Notes: a model not told the origin generated them from the sequence alone. A DNA stretch of 64,000 bases from Saposhnikovia divaricata (GCA_036435485.1 CM071595.1:108058580-108122579), one strand, 5' to 3'. Counted from the stretch's first letter, positions 1-12,388 are shown. Made by a program: numbers and translations.

Positions 1-1185
1 TCTATCTGAAAGTACAATTATTTCAGGATAAAATGATAAAATAAACTTATTTATATCGTCCATTTCTAATTCTTTAACAAAATTGATGCAATTTTTTTCC
101 GCAATAATAAATAGACGATTTTAGTTTTTCGATTAATTCATAATTAATGACCGTGAGAATCATGATAAGATACAAAAGCATATAAATTTTCCAATTAACA
201 TCCACAATTTAAATACAAGCAATATTGTATAATTTACTTTTAGACATGAACAATTTACACATGGGGTGTGATCAACCCGATTAAATTGAACCAATCCAAC
301 CTTTTTCTTTACTGATTAAATCAGTGAAAAAGTTATATATTCGTTGTTTCATTATATTGTGTTGGATTAAATTAATGTTCTAACTACACAAATTCTTATA
401 CCATTACTAATCAATTAATCATGCATGTATGTTATGGGACGAGAATTAATTTTGCATGTATATTATGAGACGGGCGTAAGTCAATCACATCCTTTATCAC
501 ATTTACATTTTGCTTCTTTTTTTCATCATACAAACAAATTTATCAACAAACTAAGTAATCACGTCTCTCATAATGACATTGACAGCAAAAATGATACAAA
601 AATTTTACTTTTAGTTATCCATTGTTAAACTTTAAAAATGTTTATCAATATCGGATTTCAAAAGCATTTTTTTATGTAACAAAATAGGTGTCGTCAATAT
701 CTTCGAAAATATTACTCCTTCCGTCCCACCCAATTCTTAACATTTTTTTTTATCACTTTCTGACACGCATTTTAAGGTGAATTTTAAAGATAGTTACATA
801 ACTTATTTTAAAATTTTCTTTTTTTTTTTTGGTATAAAAATAGGATTGTTCTATTTTATACTAAAAAGGAAAATTTTAAAAATAAGTTATGGAACTATCC
901 TTAAAATTCACCGTAAAATGCGTGCCAAACACCTTATTTTGAAATGTTAACAAACGGGCGGGACGGAGGGAGTATTATTAATACTTAATAGTTTAACTAA
1001 AATATGTTTTCTTTCTGCTAATTTTTTTCTCTATAATTCTTTAACATTCAAATTTAGTTACATTTTACACAAATTTCAATTCATCATATCAAATTTCAAA
1101 TAATAAAACTCAACAAACAATGATGTTATATACACGATTTTAAAAAATATTTTCGTACCGCGCGTAGCGCGGCTTTGTTACCTAG
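1..1185 (+). mobile_element. 3' part of a Helitron-like element
   Basis: The right end has the classic Helitron 3' signature. A perfect 6-bp-stem hairpin (CCGCGC-GTA-GCGCGG, 1158-1172) is followed nine bases later by CTAG (1182-1185) and then T. The body is AT-rich and non-coding. It resembles the repeats at 46100-46650 (a shared stretch around 'caaattctta' and 'catgtat-attatgag'), so it belongs to the same family as the element that ends at 46943. The left end lies outside the window or is not recognised. No transposase or helicase reading frame is present, so it is non-autonomous. The short reading frame at 425-628 shows no domain and I do not regard it as a gene. Confidence 0.55.
715..972. 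mobile_element. Stowaway-type MITE (258 bp)
   Basis: The terminal inverted repeats CTCCTTCCGTCCC and GGGACGGAGGGAG are flanked on both sides by TA, the Stowaway/Tc1-mariner target duplication. The interior is a long imperfect palindrome: the arm around 770-830 is complementary to the arm around 865-925. The whole element could therefore fold into one hairpin. It has no coding capacity. It sits inside the Helitron-like segment ending at 1185. Confidence 0.85.
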
Positions 1186-1744
1186 TTTATTTTAAGTCTA
1201 ACCAAAACAGGCCAATTTGACCCTCCTTCAACCCCTTTCAACCCAACCTTTCCTCTTAAAAATTTTCCCAAATAGGGTTTTTGAAATTTAAACCTTCCCC
1301 AACCCGACAACCCCTACCAACCCCCAATCCAAACACACACTAAAAGGAACTTAGCATTCTCTAAAGCAATCAAGAACCAACATGAGACTGGTTATAGTGC
1401 ATAATTCAAATTTAAATACTCAAATACATAGGTTTCACATAGGCATCGCATCCGCATCAAGCTTATATCTTGGCCCAAACCAAGACTACATGCAAGAATG
1501 TTGCCCGTAATATGTAAACTAAGCTAATAACCTATTAGTCAGGTGAACTGACAGCACATGTGTTTTTAAGAATACATTGTCGCCGTTCCTTGAATTTCAT
1601 CATTGTCGTGAGAGAAAACATACAATCTGTATTAACTCCAAAACTGCATTTCCATAACTGTAAGCCAAACTAGTACCGTTACCTTGATAAAGAATATATA
1701 AATTATATATATATATGTATCAAGCATCCTTGACCCCTTCAATC
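1186..1744. other. 3' flank and 3'UTR side of the ABCF gene
   Basis: No reading frame or repeat is recognised. The part next to 1745 must hold the 3'UTR of the minus-strand ABCF gene. A microsatellite-like TA run lies at about 1697-1718. I cannot place the poly(A) site. Confidence 0.4.
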
Positions 1745-4700
1745 TTACAGGCCAGCTTTTTTCTTCAAGTGCGCCTTAAAGCCCATAATATCACCCGCCC
1801 ATGGGGTCACAGCTAGATTTTCACACACCCAGATTTCACGGGCGACCTGGTTTATGAGCCTGAAATCATGGCTAACAAGAACCAAGCCACCATCCCACTC
1901 GTTCAATGCCTCAGCAAGGGAGTCTATAGTCTCGATAGCCAAATGATTAGTTGGCTCATCCAGCAACAACATCTGGGGCTGCCTCCATGCTAACCATGCA
2001 AAAATCACACGACTCTTCTGTCCATCAGACAAGTTTTTCATTGGCATCACCTGAGCCTTACCCGTCAGTCCAAACCTCCCAATTGCCGACCTCATCTTCT
2101 CTTCCTCATTACCCGGAAACTCTCTTATCATAAAAACGAGAGCTGACAGCTCCAAGTCAAGTTTCTCAGTCAGGTGTTGGTGATACTGTGCTATGCGCAA
2201 GTGATTGTGTCGACGTACCATGCCCTCATTTGGAACCAATTCCCCTGTCATCAGCTTAAGGAGTGTACTCTTCCCAGCACCATTAGGCCCAACCAAAGCT
2301 ATTCTTGAGTCAAGGTCGACCCCAAAGTCAATGTTCTTGTATATGAGGTTCTCTGGGGTGTAGCCAAATGAAACTTCGACAAACTGTAACACTGGTGGTG
2401 GAAGTTTTCCCACATCAACAAATCGGAATACCAGAACCTGATCCCTAGACACTTTTTGTGTGAGCCCACCACGCTCCATTTTTGCCAGAGTTTTCTCTTT
2501 GCTCTGTGCCTGCCGAGCTAATTTAGCTGACCCATGTCCAAATCGAGCAATGTACTCCTTCATATTAGCAATCTGATCTTGCTCCCACTTGTACTGCTTC
2601 ATCTGGTTCTCCTCGTGATCAGAACGGGTTTGAACATATTGGTCAAAATTTCCAGTATACATTTTCAACTGTTTGTTCTGCATGTGTATGATGTTTGTAC
2701 AGACACCGTTCAGGAAGTCCTGGGAGTGAGAAACAACAACTAAGATGCGATCAAATTTCTTGAGCATCTCTTCCAGCCAGACACAAGCTTCTAAATCTGT
2801 ATTCAGATTGCAGCAGCTCATCAGATTAGTACATTAAATGTTGTAATACATGAAGTCAAATGATGGTCCAATAGGTATAACAGATGCAAGTGTGTTGCTA
2901 TGAAACAAGGTCTCGGATTCATATTAGCAAATAACATTTCTAAAAGATAAGGGGACAGGTTTGCACTTGCCACTAAAGGAATTTGATATCACAACTCAAA
3001 CCAAATAATAGATTGAGCAATAATTTACCAATCTACAACAAACAAATAACTAACTATACACACCCTTGGTGAGTTTCCATTCAAGAGAAATTAATAAATT
3101 TAAGCCAAAGAGTTGCTCAGTGGCAACATGTACTGCAAAACAAATTGTATTAAAAAAAAAACAATTAAGTGAAGAAACCACAACCAGAGCTACCAGCAAC
3201 TCCACTTCACCAAAAGCTTTTTGTTTTAAAGCTTCCAGGCAAGGAGCTTTCACCAGATTCTACAGTTTGTGGCTTTCACATGGCAAACATTATTCTCACA
3301 GATATTTGGTTACTCATTATAACTTCCCCATTTAAATCGAAGCAGATATAGACTTAATAGAATTTATGTTGTAAAGTTAACTAAATATGTAGCATGCAAA
3401 AATATCACATGTAGGCATTACAGTGAAGAAATATGATCAAGCCCCACTAACATCTAATAGCTTACCAAGTCATTGACATATTGCAATTTATACCATGTAT
3501 GCAAAGCATCACAAACAAGAAACAATGAATATAGCTAAAGGGTTTCACAAGTAAATATATATGCAAAACTTGTAATGGGAAGTTTAATGGACCACACTAG
3601 AATGTGGGGTTAAGAAAATATCATATATGTCACATAATTTCAAGAACTTGGCGCAAGTAGCTGCAACTAGAATCAATAAGCCAACCAAAATGAGAAAAAA
3701 AGAAAAAAGTACAAAGGATTAAGCTGAAAAGCTCCTACAACTAAACTAATTTGCAACATAACTCACCAAGATGATTAGTGGGTTCATCAAGCAACAAAAG
3801 AGTTGGGTTCATGAACAGGGCACGTGCTAAAGCAATCCTCATACGCCATCCACCAGAGAAGTCTCGGGTTTTCTTTGCTTGCATCTCTTTGGTAAAACCA
3901 AGACCAAATAAAATTTCAGCAGCACGTTTCTCAGCAGTTGCTGCATCCATTGCATCCAAGCGCTCGTAAATGCGCTCAAGAGCTTCTCCTCCACCATCGT
4001 CCTATATACAGAGATGAAAATTGACGATTATTAACTTGATCCTTATAAAAAAATGTCCCAGATGCCAGCAATATTCTACATTGAAGAACGGACCTGAGCA
4101 GCCAAGGCTTCAGCTTCTTTCTCTAATTTTAACTTCTCCTCATCACAATTTAACACAGCCTGAAGTGAAGACATTTCAGAAGCTTCAATCTCCCTAGTGA
4201 GATGAAATATATCCATGTGCTCAGGAATTGGAAGTTCTCGACGCCCTATGGATGTAAGAAGAGTCGATTTCCCACAGCCATTCAATCCGAGCAAACCATA
4301 ACGTCTAAGGAAGGCAAAAATAATTTGTAGTTCAGCACACAAATCTGAATAACTAATGAGTATGCAAACATAAGTTAGTATTTTAAATAACGATATTAAA
4401 CCTGCCATAATTAAGCTCTAGCTCAGAATCAACAATAAGATCATGCCCGTGAAAGGTTAGAGACAGAGACTCTATCTGTAAAAAAGAAAAAGGAAGATTG
4501 ACTTGTTAGTACTCATTAATGTTACATCAGTATACAAATCCGGCAAATAAAATTATAGAGCAAACCAACTCATACAGAGGAATGGACAAACTGGCAAACC
4601 TGCTGCAGCCATCATTTTGGTAATGATATCATAAATGAGGCTAAGGTTAGTTGAATACATTAATTTTTTAGATGGTAAAGTACGTAACCTAAAAGAGTTA

Positions 4701-6000
4701 TGATAGAGCACTGTAGTAATAGGTATGTATTTGCTTTCTCAGGTGCTTTTCTAGGTGCCGCCGCTAGAAACAATGAGCTAACAATGAAATCCTGAGAAAC
4801 TCTACATCTAAATCATCTTAAATTGTATTGGCATCTGCAGATAATATATTTCTTAGATGCCAATAATTGGAAGACAAGAGAAATTAAGTAGACATTAACT
4901 AGGCAACACTTTCTTTGATAGGAGTATATTAGATGGTATAATAACCACCACTGCTACTTCAAATAACACACACAAATTTAATCCGGAACTGCGGCATGTA
5001 TTTTTCCCATGAAGTGTTCTGTTTCATAGGATAATTTCAAACTTTGATTTAAACAAAGATAGGAATTTAACAACCTTTAATAAACAAATTCTAGCAATTA
5101 CAAAAGCAACACTATAATGTCAAAACAAGAACAATTAGCATGTTAGCAACCATTATGAATTCATCATATATATAGGATCATATTTCATTACAACCCACAA
5201 GTTATTACACATCATCATTGCAGTACAACAAACACATGTTAAATCGCCAGTTTTTAAGCTACATAAAAATTTCTTTGAACGAACAGCTGTATATATAATA
5301 TCCCGGACTATCAATTAAAAAGGTCCCTTCCCTCCATGCTTAAAAATCTAGTGCAAAGTATGCACTGCCGGAATATGACGGGAATCATATTAGATACTTA
5401 TATTGAACCCCCCCCCACCCCCCCAAAAAAAAAAAAAACTCCCTAGAACTTTAATGATGCAACTCAGTAATATCTTTTTCACCTAAAGTATCCAATTCCT
5501 CGGGAAAATATCAATTATTGATTTAAAAAAAGATCAAACCATAAAACTTTAGACAAACAGATTCTAGCAAATACCAAAGGAAAACTATACCAGACACAAC
5601 AGGATCCATTTTTCAACAAGCCAGCACATTAAAACTGATCATGCATTGCCAGTTTAACACATATATACAGGGTCATGTTTCAGTACAAACCACCTATAGA
5701 TCACCCGTTATGATATACAAATAATCATTTACAACAACATACCAAGCTAAATTAGTGTAGTAGAACGAACAAAGAAAACAAATTGAAAATACTCACACGA
5801 ATATCTCGAGACAAAGGATGTGAACAAAGCACACCAGTACAAGTCCGGTCGGAAATGTGAAGAGCTTCCACTTCACTACTCAAATTGTCCGTACTACTGC
5901 TGCTCGCAATCTTAGTCGCGGCTGCAGCTTTTCCACCCCTTTTTGCAGCTGCAGCTGCCTTTTTCTGAGCTACCTTCTTCTTACTCGCATCAGACACCAT
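1745..6000 (-). CDS. ABCF1: ABC transporter F family ATPase (ABCF1/GCN1-like), 5 coding exons
   Basis: Spliced CDS (minus): 6000-5797, 4475-4402, 4304-4094, 4001-3767, 2796-1745. All junctions are GT/AG and phases agree, giving 591 residues, close to the roughly 595 of Arabidopsis ABCF1. The protein is soluble, with twin ABC ATPase domains and no membrane segment. ABCF/GCN proteins act on ribosomes in translation control and recycling, so a cytosolic role is inferred. The Lys/Ala-rich N-terminus (MVSDASKKK) is followed by ABC1: Walker A GLNGCGKST near residue 100, signature FSGGW 211-215, Walker B LLLLDEP 231-237. A charged linker follows (about 290-350). ABC2 has Walker A GPNGAGKST 411-419, signature LSDGQ 497-501 and LLLDEP 518-523. 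Oddity: the D-loop of ABC2 reads NHLAIE (Ala at 528) where ABC1 reads NHLDLE and the family normally has Asp. The first ATG after the 5'UTR splice acceptor is the start. No stops or frameshifts were seen. Confidence 0.94.
5040..5750. repeat. Duplicated segment within ABCF intron 1
   Basis: Two diverged direct copies lie in the first coding intron (4476-5796), roughly 5040-5235 and 5520-5745. Both contain the series 'gatttaaa', 'attctagcaa', 'cacatatata...ggtcat', 'ttacaac' in the same order. They are separated by about 300 bp that include a C-rich/A-rich homopolymer tract at 5409-5440. No function is evident. Confidence 0.5.
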
Positions 6001-6090
6001 CTATTATTAAAAAAACATCAGATACACTCATCCACAGCATATGCATATATAGCAAACATACAAATTTATACATGATAAACATTTTAATAC

Positions 6091-6560
6091 AAATCTGTGT
6101 AAGTGTAACTGGTAATTCATATCAATTTATCGATACTAATTACTTTCTGTGCCAAATTCCCAAATTAACAGTCACTTTGACTTCGTGCACGTATGTTGAT
6201 TTATAAAACGAAAATTTTAAAATCAATTTATGGAGCTTATCTTTTTTTATACCTCAAAAGATGAAATGATCGAAACCACCGGTTTCAACTACATAGATCA
6301 CTGATTCTCACAGTTACACAAATCTGAGTAACTGTAACAGGTGGTTCGTATTTATTTATCAATGCTAATTGCTCCCTCTATCCCAAATGAATAGTCAATT
6401 TAACTTTTGCACGTATCCTGATTCACTAAAAGAAAATTCAAAAAACAATTTATAGTGCTTTTTATTTTTGTTTCACCTTAAAATACGAAATGACTACTAA
6501 TTTGGGACCGAGGAAGCATTATCGAAATCACCGATTTTAACTGCACAAATCACCGATTCT
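6091..6560. repeat. Diverged tandem duplication inside the 5'UTR intron
   Basis: Unit 1 (about 6091-6305) and unit 2 (about 6321-6560) share the same order of landmarks: 'aaatctg.gtaa.tgtaac', 'tca.tttatc.atgctaatt', the MITE-like middle, then 'gaaa.caccg.ttt.aactac' and 'gattctcag'. The copies are clearly diverged. Each holds a version of the Stowaway-like sequence, so the duplication postdates that insertion. Confidence 0.6.
6372..6516. mobile_element. Stowaway-like MITE in the 5'UTR intron
   Basis: The terminal sequences CTCCCTCTATCCCAAA and TTTGGGACCGAGGAAG are inverted repeats of one another with a few mismatches and match the Stowaway CTCCCTCCGTCCC style. The element is about 145 bp with a palindromic, non-coding interior. 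The flanks are not a clean TA duplication, so it is an old copy or was moved by the duplication that surrounds it. Confidence 0.65.
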
Positions 6561-6877
6561 CAGGGTCCTCATTTTAAATATTTCATATATGATGAACACA
6601 TGCCAATTTATACATAATTCAAACAAAAATCAATCAACAAAATATACATCATGTAAAACATAAAACATACATAAATTCATCTAACATAAAGCATACATGA
6701 ATATTAACATAAATACACAAATGTTTGCAGAGGAAGAGGGAAAGCTTACATTGAGATAGAGAAAAGAGTAGATCTGGTGGGGGTGTTAGTGTGTGAAGTG
6801 TGTGTGTTTTTTAATCCTCGAAGCCGGATGAAAACGGCTTGAGGTTGAAAAGAGTTAACAAGGAGAAGGACACGATG

Positions 6878-6885
6878 TATTTATA
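6878..6885 (-). promoter_or_regulatory. TATA box of the ABCF gene
   Basis: TATAAATA on the minus strand, about 130 bases upstream of the 5'UTR donor at 6749. A start site near 6850 would give a roughly 100-base, CT-rich first leader exon (TCTCTATCTC near its end), typical of plant core promoters. Position and context support it; it is not proven. Confidence 0.65.
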
Positions 6886-7344
6886 CTTGGGTTTTATGGG
6901 ATGGTGGGCCCACTTGGGTGTGAAAATATTATACGTTGGATATTCTTGAGTTGGTGTTTGGAAGGTTGGATTGAGTTGATGTCTGCTAATTTAGGTCAAG
7001 CCGTCTAGTAGTTTCAAAAAAAAAAAAGGTCAAGCCGTCTATTGAGACTTCACTTGATCTTTCCTTTGACTACACCCCATTCAATCAAACGGACGATGTT
7101 ATCGAATCAAGACATCACAAAAATTGAAGTTATCAGAAGTACAAAATTTTTTAATTTTAAGGCATGGAATTTTTTTCCTATTGGAAAAAAATAATTAAAA
7201 AAAATTAGAGACACAAAAAAGATAATTAGAAACAAAATAAAACCTTTTTAAAAGCATATCTAATTGTATTAGTCTCTGTAATTGATCAGAACTGTTTCAC
7301 ATCCACTAAAAAGGTACACTATGATTTAAGCACAATCACTACTA
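6886..7344. other. Promoter-side intergenic region
   Basis: Upstream flank of the ABCF gene, ending at the Helitron left end. A short imperfect repeat of 'ggtcaagccgtcta' occurs at about 6994-7007 and 7028-7041, split by an A-rich run. No reading frame or known cis-element is called. Confidence 0.35.
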
Positions 7345-10300
7345 TCTATTATAATGATAGATTGGGTAATTATTTTGAAAGACGAAGAAGTTCAAATTTT
7401 ATTGGGAAAAACTTTAGAAGAAGTGAAACATAAGGTACATTCAAAATTAGGTATAAAAACCACTTTACTTTATATTAAACCACTTTATTCTATGCAATTT
7501 ATCAATTTAATGACAAATATAATTACTAGAACGAATATTTCCCGAACGCAATTAAAACTATTCAAGAAATGAACTGCTCTAGCAAGTTACTGATAACCAA
7601 AGACAACATCCAAAAAAGAGACCTTAATTATGTTGCGATAAATGTATTTGTTAGATGGGATTTTGAGAAGGAAACAGAACAACAAGAAACTATTCATAGC
7701 ACCCAAACATTCACAGCTGAGGTCCAATATAATCTTTTTTACTTACACAACTTACTACATTTATAGAAGATCTTTAATAAAATTTCCTACAGCCGTCGGG
7801 ATCATCATACCATTTGGATGAAATATCTCAACTAAATTACCAGACAACAAGAGCGTCAAATGTTGGTAAGTTCAAAAATATACTTTAATCATTCTACCTA
7901 CTTATATAATGCCTTAATACTTGTATACTTTTGTTAATTATTTACACAATTTATAGGTGAAGCATGAACATATGATCTTCGTCAGAGGTTTTCAATCAGA
8001 CATAAGTATCCTATTTTGTTATAAGTACCCTGTTCCAATGAATGTTCTATAAACGGTTCTTTTTTAAAATTCAACTTAAGCTTAAACAGAAATTAGATTA
8101 CGTTCAAAGTACGAAAACTCAAATATTGTCAAAACATAATAGAAGATCCATGTCAAGATAGTTAAACATACATAATAACGTTCAACACCATAATAACCTT
8201 CAACACCATATTAACCATAAGGTACTCAGTCAAGATAGATTACGCGACCCAGTCAAGCTACATTACCCACTTCTGAAGACCTCAACACCTGAACAATGAA
8301 TTTCTGACAACAACCATCTTTCCACTTAAAAATACATTTATCACCAATCGTCAACTCCAAATCATCTCCCCACTGAAGCCATCCATCATGAATTGTAGTT
8401 CGGATGGAATCTGGTCTTTTCCTCACTTCAAGTTCCCAAGAATGATCATCTATATAAACTATAATACGATCCCTTCGGTTCCACAAACCACGCAAGTCAT
8501 GAAATTCACCACATACATCCTGTAACAAACAAACAAATATGTAAGTACAGGACAATGAAACACTAAAACATGTGCAAAAAGATTTACACATACCACTCCA
8601 TGACAATGAGTTAACATGTGGAATGGTTGCACTTCCACTACAAATTGAGGAGGACAACTAATATCAACAGATAATCGACCTACACGCAATTTAAAAAAAA
8701 CATTAAAATTTTGTTAAAACATCAACTATTTGTCAAACATAAACTATTTCTTAATAAGTGTTACAAACTCCTTGCCTACCTGATGCAACTAGGCGACCAT
8801 CAAGAACGATGTCAACGTTACAACCATCAGGATACAGTAAAGGTTTTGACACAATCATACATGAATATCAAAACATCAAATGAATTAAAATTAGATAAGC
8901 CTAACGCATCACAGATCGCACCCAAAATAGTGAGAATACGTTCACGGTGACATAATAGGAGCAAATTGAGCCGGAAAAGTCTTAGGAGGAACTTGATATT
9001 GGAAAGAAAATTAATACCATAACAAGAAATTATGTTAATAATAGAAAAAATATGAAAAATGTACTAACAACTTCATCAAGAACTTCTTTATTAAGAAGAT
9101 AGACTTGACAAATTTCCAACCTTCTGGAACCACTTTAACTGTAATAAAAAATGAAAAATTACAATCCAAGTACAAAAAGAAAAATCAGTAAAAATGCTAT
9201 TAAATTTCTAGTCCGAGGATTACAAACTTGGGAAGCATAAACAACACTATGATACTTAATTTCAGCACCATCCCTACCAATGATGCATACATGAAAACAC
9301 CTATTGTCACGATACTCAAAGACCAATACTTCCCTTCCAATCAATCCAAAATAAGTAAAGAAGCTACTCATGTCCACAATTACAAATATGTTTTCATCAA
9401 AACGAACCAAGATTTTATAACCATTCTGAATCTTAAGCTTGACATCCTCAATAAATTTGTAACGGTATCCGTAAGAAAACTTTGAAGGAATACTCTATAA
9501 ACAAAAATACAAAACACATACATATGACTCAAATTAGTTCATATGAAAACAGATTTTGAAAAATATTACATATAAATCTGCTAAAATTAACCATTTCATT
9601 CGACGAACAATCATCATTGGTAAGAAATTTCACAAATTGGGGAACCACATTAGAAGAAGTCATATCTAAAGCAAATAACAACATTAGAACTATAGCGGTT
9701 AAAAGAAATCTATTAGGAAAACCGCTTACAAAGAACTTACCGTGATTACCGCCGGAAAGAAAAGGAATAACAACAATTTACTTTAAAAGGATTTTTCTTC
9801 TTTTCAACTGACCACAGGGAAGCATTTGTGTCTTAAACGGGTTTTAAAGTACCTGTCTAAGATTTTATTCCTTTTTTATAATAACAAAAAATCCTAATTT
9901 TCTACATTTTCATTAAACTTTCCAAACAAATATTAAACAAAAAAAACATTATGTAAACTTATTTTATTTCAAATTCACTATATTTACCTGACAAAAAAAA
10001 TTAACTATATTGAAATTATTGATAATTTTTACAATTACTTATTTATATAAATATTTAAGTTAGGACAATTTATTTTCCTAAAGTAAAATCATAAAGACCA
10101 AAGCAGTACTATGCTTTTTTACACTTTCCATGCTGTTTACTTTTTTTCAAACTTCAACCTTCCCAATAAAAACAATGGCCTAAAAAGATAAGTCAACTCT
10201 AATAATCCTTTTTCAAGAAAACTGTACATAACATTTACCCAACTTTAATCTTCCCAATAAAAACAATGGCCTGCAAAGATAAGTCAACCCAACAATCCTT

Positions 10301-10418
10301 TTTCAACAGAACTGTACACAACATCTACCCCAAGGAAATATGTTTTTATAAAATAAAACTTAGCAATTTAAAAACAACATTCTCAACTATAACCATGCGA
10401 AGCGGGCAGCCATTCTAG
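7345..10418 (+). mobile_element. Helitron (non-autonomous, both ends present)
   Basis: The left end reads A|TCTATTATAATGATAG, matching the usual plant Helitron 5' terminus (TCTATACTATTATAA style). The right end has a degenerate hairpin (CCATGC-GAA-GCGGGC, 10393-10408) followed by CTAG (10415-10418) and T. An A/T flank with no target duplication is the Helitron hallmark. The 3.07-kb body has no Rep/helicase. Its main content is a broken B3-domain gene on the opposite strand. The reading frames at 7354-7766 show no recognisable domain. Confidence 0.65.
8253..9663 (-). pseudogene. B3-domain (REM-like) gene fragment carried by the Helitron
   Basis: Minus strand, several exon-like blocks. Block 1, 9663-9592 (starts MTSSNVV), ends in a possible GT donor. 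Block 2, 9494-9228, is preceded by TTTATAG and continues in phase; it encodes a B3-like domain: IPSKFSYGYR, then NGYKILVRFDE, LIGREVLVFEYRD, and a final strand ending with GAEIKYHS. Further blocks lie near 9140-9070, 8996-8940 and 8840-8780 (LYPDGCNVDIVLDGR), then 8680-8592 (RLSVDISCPPQFVVEV). The last, 8519-8253, reads IDDHSWELEVRKR, HDGWLQWGDDLELTIGDKC, a second B3-like half, and ends TGA. Blocks 2 and 3 cannot be joined in frame with any AG acceptor I can see, and block 4 has a TGA, so I call a pseudogene. REM-type B3 proteins are plant DNA-binding factors; identity beyond B3 is uncertain. Confidence 0.55.
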
Positions 10419-12388
10419 TACAATTGTATTAACTATACCATTTCTTCTGTAAGAAAAAGTTTAAAATGAATTTTGCAAAAAGAAATTTTATATCATAATA
10501 TTGATTGAATGGATTGTCCGTGATATTAATCCACAAAATATGTTATCAAATCATGATTACAAAATATTCATAAATGATCTGCTAACAAAATTTATAGAAA
10601 AAACAATTATATAAATTTTATTTGTACTAATAAGGGCACAAAAAAAGGTCACTTGGACCTTAAAAAAAATTTCAGAGCCGATGCTATGTAAAAGTAAAAA
10701 ATTTGAAATATAACTTTTTCGATAAAACTTTAAATTGCAAAGATTATCATAATAATTATTGGTTTACATTTAATTTATATTAAAAACAATTTATACAAGT
10801 TTACAAGATAGGCAGATAAAAAAATGTGCTATAATAACTCGTTGAATAACAATTCAGAAAATATATTATTCATACCTTTTTATTTTCTTTTAACAAGTTC
10901 AACAACATCAGAAATTAGGAATTTAAACTGTAAAAAACAAAATGCATAAACATGTATTGATTATTTTTACGTACTTGATCATGATTATGCATCTTTGCCT
11001 TAGCTATTTTTGTAGCCGTCTACCGATCAATGTCTTTGTAAACCAACACATTACGTGGTATAAGATTTGATCCGACTTTGCATACCGTAGGGCTGTAAAT
11101 AAATTGAGCTGAGCGTTAAATTTGACTCAACTCGACTCATTTAACTTGACTCGATTTGTTAAGAAATCGAGCTCGTTCAAACAAAAAATTATATTCGATA
11201 AGTTTATCAAGTTAATCCGAGTTTATGAGTGTTCGACTTAAGATCTACTAATACTCAATTCGTTAAACTTGACTCGAACTTGACTCGATAAGTTATATAC
11301 CTAAAAAAATAATTTAATTTACATAAATAAATATTATAATACATTAATACAGTTATAAGTAGATCATAGATCAAATACTACTCGTTAAACATGAATTTGA
11401 CTCAACTCATTGAAAAATAAAAAATTGAACTCAAAATAATTTTTTTTTATGTTTTTAAGTCTAATTAAAAAAATGAAGGTAAAAATTTGTGATCCAACAC
11501 ATTTATAGTACTTCTATGTATCTCTAAGATCCTTTTTCCATTACTTGTTAATAAGTAAGTTTCCCCTCCTCTTGAGCATCTCCTGTACTCCTAACTTATA
11601 TTTAATAATAAAAATTTAAAATTTTCTTTTTCTCCATCTATTATACACTATTCTTTTTTTGATGAAATTTCTTTTTGATAATAACATAATATTAAATAAA
11701 GAATGAATACAGATAATATTATAGGAGTTCATAATACATATATACTTCCTAAATAACTAAAATTCAATAGTTTATATAATAAATTAATGAAATGAATAAA
11801 AACTATATTTGAGTTATGTTTATATTAAATAAAACCCTTCAATTATTAGAAACAATTATCAAAACAATTACACAAAAATCGTAACTAGGAAAGTGTCCCA
11901 AAGAGTAAGTTTAATGGTATGCTAGAATACTTATAGTTATTGCTATATTTTGAAATCAAAAAATAAATTTTGATATTATAGTAGAACTTGTGTTCAAATA
12001 TTTGGTTTAAAATTAATATCAAACATATTTAAATAAATTCATATTTCAACTACCTTATAAGACAATTAAATATATTTGTCAATAATTACATCAAATCAAA
12101 TATGATGTCATTATTACTTAAAAAATTTATTTAGCTTATGTGACACTTATAACAACATTTATATTTAAGTTTATATTTAACATTAAGTGTAACATTTAAC
12201 GTATGATTAAAGTGATGTTTTTTTTGTTGGTCGCTACATTATAGATCTATAAGAGCATCTCCAACCATATAGAACTCTTAGTTAAAAGTAATTAAAACAT
12301 ACTATAAATTAAAATTATAGAAATTATGTAAAAAAAATAAATTCCAATGGATCATTTCCCTTGTCTATATTTTTAGCCAACCTCCTGA
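10419..12388. other. AT-rich intergenic DNA
   Basis: No gene seen. A sequence at 11087-11440 opens AGGGCTGTAAATAAATTGAG and is rich in 'gactcga/tcgagt' words. That resembles the terminus of hAT-type elements, but no matching inverted end was found. Around 10150-10330 a segment is repeated ('tcccaataaaaacaatggcct...aagataagtcaa' at about 10161 and 10250), an imperfect tandem duplication of about 90 bp. At 12253 'gagcatctccaacca' resembles a MITE end without a clear partner. Confidence 0.4.

Larger units (their letters stand above)
6001..6749 (-). other. 5'UTR intron of the ABCF gene
   Basis: On the minus strand a donor GTAAGC (6749-6744) follows a CT-rich leader ending at 6750. An acceptor AG (6002-6001) abuts the ATG at 6000. 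A leader intron in a constitutively expressed translation factor is common in plants and often raises expression; that role here is inference. The intron contains a duplicated unit and a MITE, listed separately. Confidence 0.7.

Noticed and set aside
425..628. 67-codon plus-strand frame near the left end
   Set aside because: Low complexity, AT-rich, within a Helitron-like repeat, and no homologous motif recognised.
3050..3351. Overlapping reading frames on both strands in ABCF intron 4
   Set aside because: They lie between exons joined by good GT/AG sites and show no domain.
5408..5442. C-run followed by A-run
   Set aside because: Simple sequence in an intron; possibly sequencing-prone, no function indicated.
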